From Ketobacter sp963922875 (lineage in GTDB: Bacteria; Pseudomonadota; Gammaproteobacteria; Pseudomonadales; Ketobacteraceae), in the NCBI GenBank assembly GCA_963922875.1, contig CAWUJH010000002.1, positions 248,001 to 312,000 on the forward strand: 64,000 nt of DNA, written 5' to 3'. The notes below the pieces were generated by a model. The model saw only the letters and a program-made list of their open reading frames with translations. It was not told the origin of the DNA and ran no database searches. Positions 62,295-64,000 of this stretch are shown here, piece after piece. The first letter of the stretch is position 1. Each line of letters opens with the position of its first letter. The translations under genes and the position numbers were made by a program.

Positions 62295-63043
62295 ATAAAA
62301 ACGTCCGTGGTATGACGCTCATCGAATTATTGATTGCCATGGCAATTTTCGCGGTGATGTCGGCCAGTATATTTATCACATTTAACAGCTTCCAGAAAAC
62401 CAAAGAAGTCACAGAAAGCAGTGCGGATGTGCTCAAAGCTTACCAATTGGCCTTCAATATCATGGCCCGCGATATTCAACAAATGGCACCCAGGCCTGTG
62501 CGTAATGAGTTTAGTGATCTGTCGCCAGCACTATCCGTCAATAATGATCCCGTAATGGAGTTTACCCGTGCGGGCTGGAATCGGTCTCCATTTCTAAAAT
62601 CCAAGCGCTCTGAATTACAGCGGGTTGCCTACTATGTAGAAGATCAGAAATTAATGCGGGCCAGCTGGAAAGTATTGGATCGTGCGCAGGATTCGAATCC
62701 CACTAGAACCCCGTTATTAGAGGGCGTTGAATATATTAAGTTTGAAATGCACTATCAGGATGAAGAAGAAAATTGGCAAATTACTGAAACTTGGCCCACA
62801 GATAAAGTGATTCAATCGCCTGATGGCAGCGGCGGTTATCTCGGTACCCCTACTTCAATGCCGTTATTGGATAAAATATCCTTGCCGACGGTGGTGGATG
62901 TGCGGATGAAAACGGCGCACTTTGGTGACATTAATCGTAAGTTCCTCATTGCCAGTAAATATTCAGAGATTTATTACCCTCCACCTGATGACCCTGATGA
63001 TGGGAGCCGGGGCGGTAGTCGCCGCTCGGGGGGGAGTGAATGA
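62291..63043 (+). CDS. gspJ: Type II secretion minor pseudopilin GspJ
   Basis: 250 residues. Prepilin site VRG|MTLIELLIAMAIFAVM. Family motifs: AFNIMARDIQQMAPRPVRNE and LQRVAYYVEDQKLMRASW. The C-terminus ends in an acidic-then-Gly/Arg-rich unstructured tail (PPPDDPDDGSRGGSRRSGG) not usual for GspJ. It overlaps gspI by four bases and gspK by four (ATGA), so translation is coupled. Confidence 0.92.
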   Translation: MNKNVRGMTLIELLIAMAIFAVMSASIFITFNSFQKTKEVTESSADVLKAYQLAFNIMARDIQQMAPRPVRNEFSDLSPALSVNNDPVMEFTRAGWNRSPFLKSKRSELQRVAYYVEDQKLMRASWKVLDRAQDSNPTRTPLLEGVEYIKFEMHYQDEEENWQITETWPTDKVIQSPDGSGGYLGTPTSMPLLDKISLPTVVDVRMKTAHFGDINRKFLIASKYSEIYYPPPDDPDDGSRGGSRRSGGSE

Positions 63044-64000
63044 AGGCACAAAGATTTCCCTTTATCCCAAACCCTATGGCAAGATCGAAAATTTCTTCTC
63101 AAAAGGGTACGGTGTTGGTCACGGTGATGATGATGGTTTCCATCGCGGCCTTAATTGTTACAGACATGACCTATCGCCAGAAACTGGATTTGTTGCGCAC
63201 CAGCGCATTGCTGTCCCGAGATCAGGCCTATCAATATTTGCTGAGTGCCGAAGAGTTTGCGAAATTTGCTCTCGCCGACGATCTCAAGAACGACAATAGC
63301 CAGGGTAATCCGGTGTTTAAGGATACTCTCAATGAAAATTGGGCCAAGGAAAACCAACCCATACCGGTGCTCGGAGGCTTTATCCGCGGGCGGTTAATTG
63401 ATTTGCAGGGGCGCTTTAACGTTAATAGTCTGGTAGATACCAATGAGGAGACAGCGGCGCTGCAGCGGCGACGTCTGGCATCATTAATGACCAGTTTAGG
63501 TATTCCCGATGAAGGTACCGCTGAACAGCTGGTAGAGCGTATAGCCGACTGGTTGGATGCTGACCAGGACCCCACGGGGTTCGATGGCCAAGAGGACCTT
63601 GATTATTTAATGCGTGAGCGCCCCTTTCGCGCCGCCAATCAGTTTATTTTTGATCTCAGTGAATTAATGGTGATTGAAGGCATGACCAGCGAAGAACTGG
63701 CAACTTTAGCGCCCTATATTACTTTTTTGCCACCGGGTGTGGCGCTGAACGTCAATACGGCGGAACAAAACGTATTAAGTGCGGTAGATCAACGGCTTAG
63801 TGTTTTAATTGAAGGTCGTGAAGAGAAAAGCCCAGCCGACGAAGAGCCGGGATTTGCCACTTGGGAGAGCGCTAAAACCTATTGGCAAACCAAGGCGCAA
63901 AACCCGAATGCTGGAGGGGGAGGTGGTGCGCCTGCGCCTGGTGGCGTAACAGTTGATCCTGATACAGGCCAACCTGTTAACAATTCTGGTACCAATAATA
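63040..64000 (+). CDS. gspK: Type II secretion minor pseudopilin GspK (3' end cut by window)
   Basis: 320 residues visible, open to the window edge. The leader is longer than usual (about 22 residues before QKG|TVLVTVMMMVSIAALIVTD). As in other GspK there is no Glu at +5. GFIRGRLIDLQGRFNVNSLV is the family core, followed by the helical domain with VERIADWLDADQDPTGFDGQ, and LPPGVALNVNTAEQNVL. From about residue 290 a Gly/Pro-rich low-complexity stretch (NAGGGGGAPAPGG) begins and continues past the end. It caps the pseudopilus tip with GspI and GspJ. Confidence 0.92.
   Translation, partial: MKAQRFPFIPNPMARSKISSQKGTVLVTVMMMVSIAALIVTDMTYRQKLDLLRTSALLSRDQAYQYLLSAEEFAKFALADDLKNDNSQGNPVFKDTLNENWAKENQPIPVLGGFIRGRLIDLQGRFNVNSLVDTNEETAALQRRRLASLMTSLGIPDEGTAEQLVERIADWLDADQDPTGFDGQEDLDYLMRERPFRAANQFIFDLSELMVIEGMTSEELATLAPYITFLPPGVALNVNTAEQNVLSAVDQRLSVLIEGREEKSPADEEPGFATWESAKTYWQTKAQNPNAGGGGGAPAPGGVTVDPDTGQPVNNSGTNN

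Overview
The window looks like chromosome of a free-living, probably marine or aquatic gammaproteobacterium related to the Pseudomonadales. The evidence is the conserved orders serS-cysG-tus and gacA-uvrC-pgsA-tRNA-Gly-tRNA-Cys-tRNA-Leu, an Entner-Doudoroff operon (zwf-pgl-edd-eda), B12-dependent methylmalonyl-CoA metabolism, a type II secretion operon and many cyclic-di-GMP proteins. Base composition is moderate. No prophage, insertion sequence or CRISPR array is visible. The window cuts serS at the left edge and gspK at the right edge.

Layout. 1-9.5 kb is housekeeping: serS end, cysG, the tusDCBE-ybiB tRNA-thiolation operon on the minus strand, tRNA-Ser, gacA-uvrC-pgsA, tRNA-Gly, tRNA-Cys, an unassigned 203-aa gene, and tRNA-Leu. 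9.5-12.2 kb is a small accessory patch: an inverted-repeat-flanked gene-free unit, a decayed Fic-domain fragment, and a divergent pair (hydroxyisobutyrate-dehydrogenase-type oxidoreductase and a LysR regulator) with a palindromic operator candidate. 12.4-20.2 kb carries a cyclic-nucleotide-binding protein, a DUF2189 membrane protein, a CHASE-GGDEF-EAL protein, an alpha/beta hydrolase, ppnN and pgm. 20.3-32.6 kb is the least ordinary part: two orphan small-family genes, a PilZ-DUF1631-GGDEF-EAL giant whose two enzymatic domains look dead, an HD-GYP protein, a YfiR-like periplasmic protein, a TpsB outer-membrane transporter, a divergent YfiN-like diguanylate cyclase, and a very short TpsA-type exoprotein ending in a cysteine pair. 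32.8-41.3 kb holds a SPOR protein and a reduced PEP-CTERM/exosortase-type polysaccharide module (export lipoprotein, chain-length protein, tyrosine-kinase-like ATPase, outer-membrane barrel) with its PrsK/PrsR two-component system, but no glycosyltransferase or exosortase. 41.4-47.6 kb has a second DUF1631 protein, then meaB, methylmalonyl-CoA mutase and epimerase. 47.6-56.6 kb is central sugar metabolism: eda, edd, pgl, zwf, galU, pgi, a phosphopantetheinyl transferase and galE. 56.7-64 kb is a cysteine-rich secreted protein followed by gspEFGHIJK.

How it fits together. pgm, galU, galE and pgi supply UDP-sugars and hexose phosphates; the Xrt-type export module would use such precursors for an exopolysaccharide. 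Cyclic-di-GMP enzymes and receptors surround both that module and the two-partner-secretion adhesin candidate, and GacA, a common switch of sessile lifestyle, is also present. The best candidate for an undescribed system is the 21.7-31.9 kb block: a catalytically dead c-di-GMP receptor candidate, HD-GYP phosphodiesterase, YfiR/YfiN-type control and a miniature cysteine-hook TpsA/TpsB pair.
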